DNA from: Lutjanus erythropterus
Taxonomy: Eukaryota; Chordata; Actinopteri; Lutjaniformes; Lutjanidae
Assembly (NCBI GenBank): GCA_020091685.1
Contig: CM034610.1
Coordinates: 30,345,134 to 30,409,133 of the forward strand
Length of the DNA: 64,000 nucleotides
Direction: 5' to 3'
Shown: positions 62,184 to 64,000 of the stretch, one piece after another
How positions within the stretch are numbered: the first letter of the stretch is position 1
Layout: the number at the start of each line of letters is the position of its first letter
Translations under genes and position numbers: made by a program
The notes under the pieces: generated by a model
Seen by the model: the letters and a program-made list of their open reading frames with translations, nothing else
Told to the model about the DNA's origin: nothing
Database searches by the model: none

Positions 62184-64000
62184 CTGGACACACAAAGAAG
62201 AAAACAAGGCTCATGTGAGAACCCAGACAGACATTTTATAGCTTATTTTTTCCTGGATGAATGTTGCAAAACTTGAGGTTTGTTGTAAAATTAAAAAACC
62301 TCCTTCATATTGCATAAGTGTCTCTGTCTGCTGTGATTTTGGATACACAGGAGTGTTTGGATGTGTGATGTCTGACAGGTCCTGACATCATGAGGTGTTT
62401 GTCTCACAGGTTTCATATACCTGTATGTGCTGTAACTGCTTAGTCAGACCGCTATGACTGAGTCAAGAGAATACAATATGACTCAGGAACTCATGGGAAA
62501 GATAATATATTTTACATATGAAGTATTCTTTTGCAGTGCTGTTAGCACTGTTCAGGGGCAGGTCATTACTCAGCTAGTAATACTAGATACTAAATATGTA
62601 TTTTTTTTTGTGTGCTTTGGCGTCTGCCCTCCACTGTTTTTCACACGCAAAAGTTAAGAATTTCAAAAATTGAACATTATCGATTATTAATGGTGATGAC
62701 AGTGACCCTGCTCCTGGGTGTGTGTCATGGACTGTATCAGGGTTCCTCCATCTTTCACAAAGACAAATTCAAGCACTTTTCAAGAATTTTCAAGATGCAT
62801 TTTCAAGATTTTTCAGCATCTTACAGCTGTGGTAAATTACATATTTATACATGTATAATCAAAGTGATTGTTTCACTTATTAATCTCTTAAACTATGTTA
62901 TTGTGCTCTATGTTTTGTGATAAAATTAAAGGAAGACACAATAGTTTCACATATAGCTGCAATGATGAATCAATTATTAAACAACTATTAAATTATCATC
63001 AACTATTTTGATAATTGATTAATCAATTTGAGTCATTATTTGAAAAAAAAGGCAAAATTCTCTGATTTCAGCTACTTAAATTAAAGTTAAAGTTTTGGAC
63101 AAAACAAGACATCTGAGGACGTCATTGTTTACAACGTCAACATTTTTCCTCTCAAACAGTAAAGTGAATGTGAGAAACACTGATCAGCATTTTTCACAAT
63201 TTTTTGACATTTTATGGACCAAACAACTGATCAATTAATCCAGAAAGTAACTGACAGATTAATAATAATATATTAATAATAATGAGATTGATCATTACAG
63301 GAAAGATTTGAAAAATAGGTCCAAACATGTGGAGCACACGGACGTATGACAATTGATAATCAATTGAGTGCTTTGAGTTATTTTTTGAAAAAACAAAAAA
63401 AAAGTGTGATTTCAGCTTCTTAGATTTGTATATTTTCTGCTTTGTTTACTCTTGACTGACATTTTTCACCATTTTCTGAGATTTTATGGACCACACAGCT
63501 AATTCATGAATCGAGAAGATAATCAACAGATTAATCTACAATAAAATGATCACAATGAGGTTTCATGTTTCTAAATGTGTCACCTGTCAAAGCTCGAGCA
63601 GTCATTTTCATTTTGTCTGAAAGCCAAAAGCATTAACGTTCTCTGACTTATTTTATTTCTACATCTTTCTTTTTCTTTTTTTTAGTCAGACAGAAATTTG
63701 TTACGTAAGTAATGCAATTACAATTTGATACAGTTCCAAGTGCTTTGCAAACCTTGAAAACATGACATTACTATTCAAGTGTTTTCAAGGATTTCCAGCA
63801 CCCATAAGAAGTCCCTCTCCTTCTAGTGAACCACCATGGGACATTATTTTTGAAGTAACATGTTCATCAACAGCAAGAGACAAATAATCATTTGATCCCG
63901 TTTGAATGAATGTGATTGAATGTCCCATGAATAACACATATAACATTTGTCATTTTAAAATAAAATTTTCCAAATCATAAGTCACAGTTTGTTGTACACC
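62184..64000. other. fmn2 intron upstream of exon a; dispersed repeats
   Basis: 62955-63260 and 63345-63550 are two copies of the same repeat family as 236-545 (both with cattttatggaccaaacaact-like words and inverted attgattaatca ends). From about 63805 a partial copy of the 4294 foldback family begins (agtgaaccaccatgggacat). Between them 62750-62830 and 63755-63800 share ttttcaagnattt words. No exon seen. Confidence 0.5.

Overview
The window reads as teleost fish genomic DNA, probably percomorph. It is AT-rich and intron-rich, with CA/TG and TATC microsatellites. It carries fish-type transposable elements: Tc1/mariner, hAT, a DIRS-type retrotransposon, a CR1/L2-type LINE, and a tRNA-derived SINE whose tail runs into a GGCAAAAAGCC motif. 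I saw no bacterial-style operons, CRISPR arrays or intact functional RNA genes.

The only host protein-coding gene I can support is a formin on the minus strand, best read as FMN2 (fmn2a or fmn2b; I cannot tell which). I placed 18 exons between 62183 and 35436 from splice sites and codon phase. Joined, they give one open frame of 871 codons plus stop. The 5' part of the gene lies beyond the right edge of the window. The modelled part holds the conserved FMN2 segment before the FH1 domain, a coiled coil, a proline-rich FH1 domain in one 971-nt exon, a complete FH2 actin-nucleating domain split over 13 exons, and a basic C-terminal tail of the Spire-binding (FSI) type, finished by a 9-codon last exon.

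Layout, left to right. 1-3000: noncoding, with a diverged tandem duplication. 3000-3900: CpG-richer, promoter-like sequence with no provable gene. 4290-5600: foldback (MITE-like) elements. 9407-10955: a TIR- and TSD-flanked hAT keeping only an N-terminal zinc-finger ORF, followed by a 28-bp tandem repeat and a perfect palindrome. 16.2-17.1 kb: a foldback repeat. 18161-19794: a second hAT with a perfect 8-bp TSD. 21.4 kb: a mariner end. 22.5 kb: a SINE. 22.9 kb: a TATC array. 24221-26002: a decayed GTF2IRD2-like hAT transposase. 26.3-29.0 kb (minus): a LINE with ORF1 esterase and endonuclease but no reverse transcriptase core. 29.4-30.55 kb: a decayed Tc1. 32.6-35.4 kb: sequence downstream of fmn2, possibly its 3' UTR.

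From 35.4 kb to the right end everything lies in fmn2. Its introns hold a long TG repeat touching a splice donor, a TTAA-flanked MITE, an L1-type LINE fragment, two minisatellites, a DIRS retrotransposon (48.94-53.21 kb) with a Tc1 and a second TTAA MITE inside it, a large foldback element (54.6-56.0 kb) and a fourth hAT (59562-61681) with a perfect 8-bp TSD.

I found no convincing new biological system. The items most worth a second look are the phase-neutral 12-nt microexon, the CA repeat abutting a donor site, ZNF143-type promoter motifs in two different hATs, the DIRS with nested insertions, and the LINE that is missing the wrong end.
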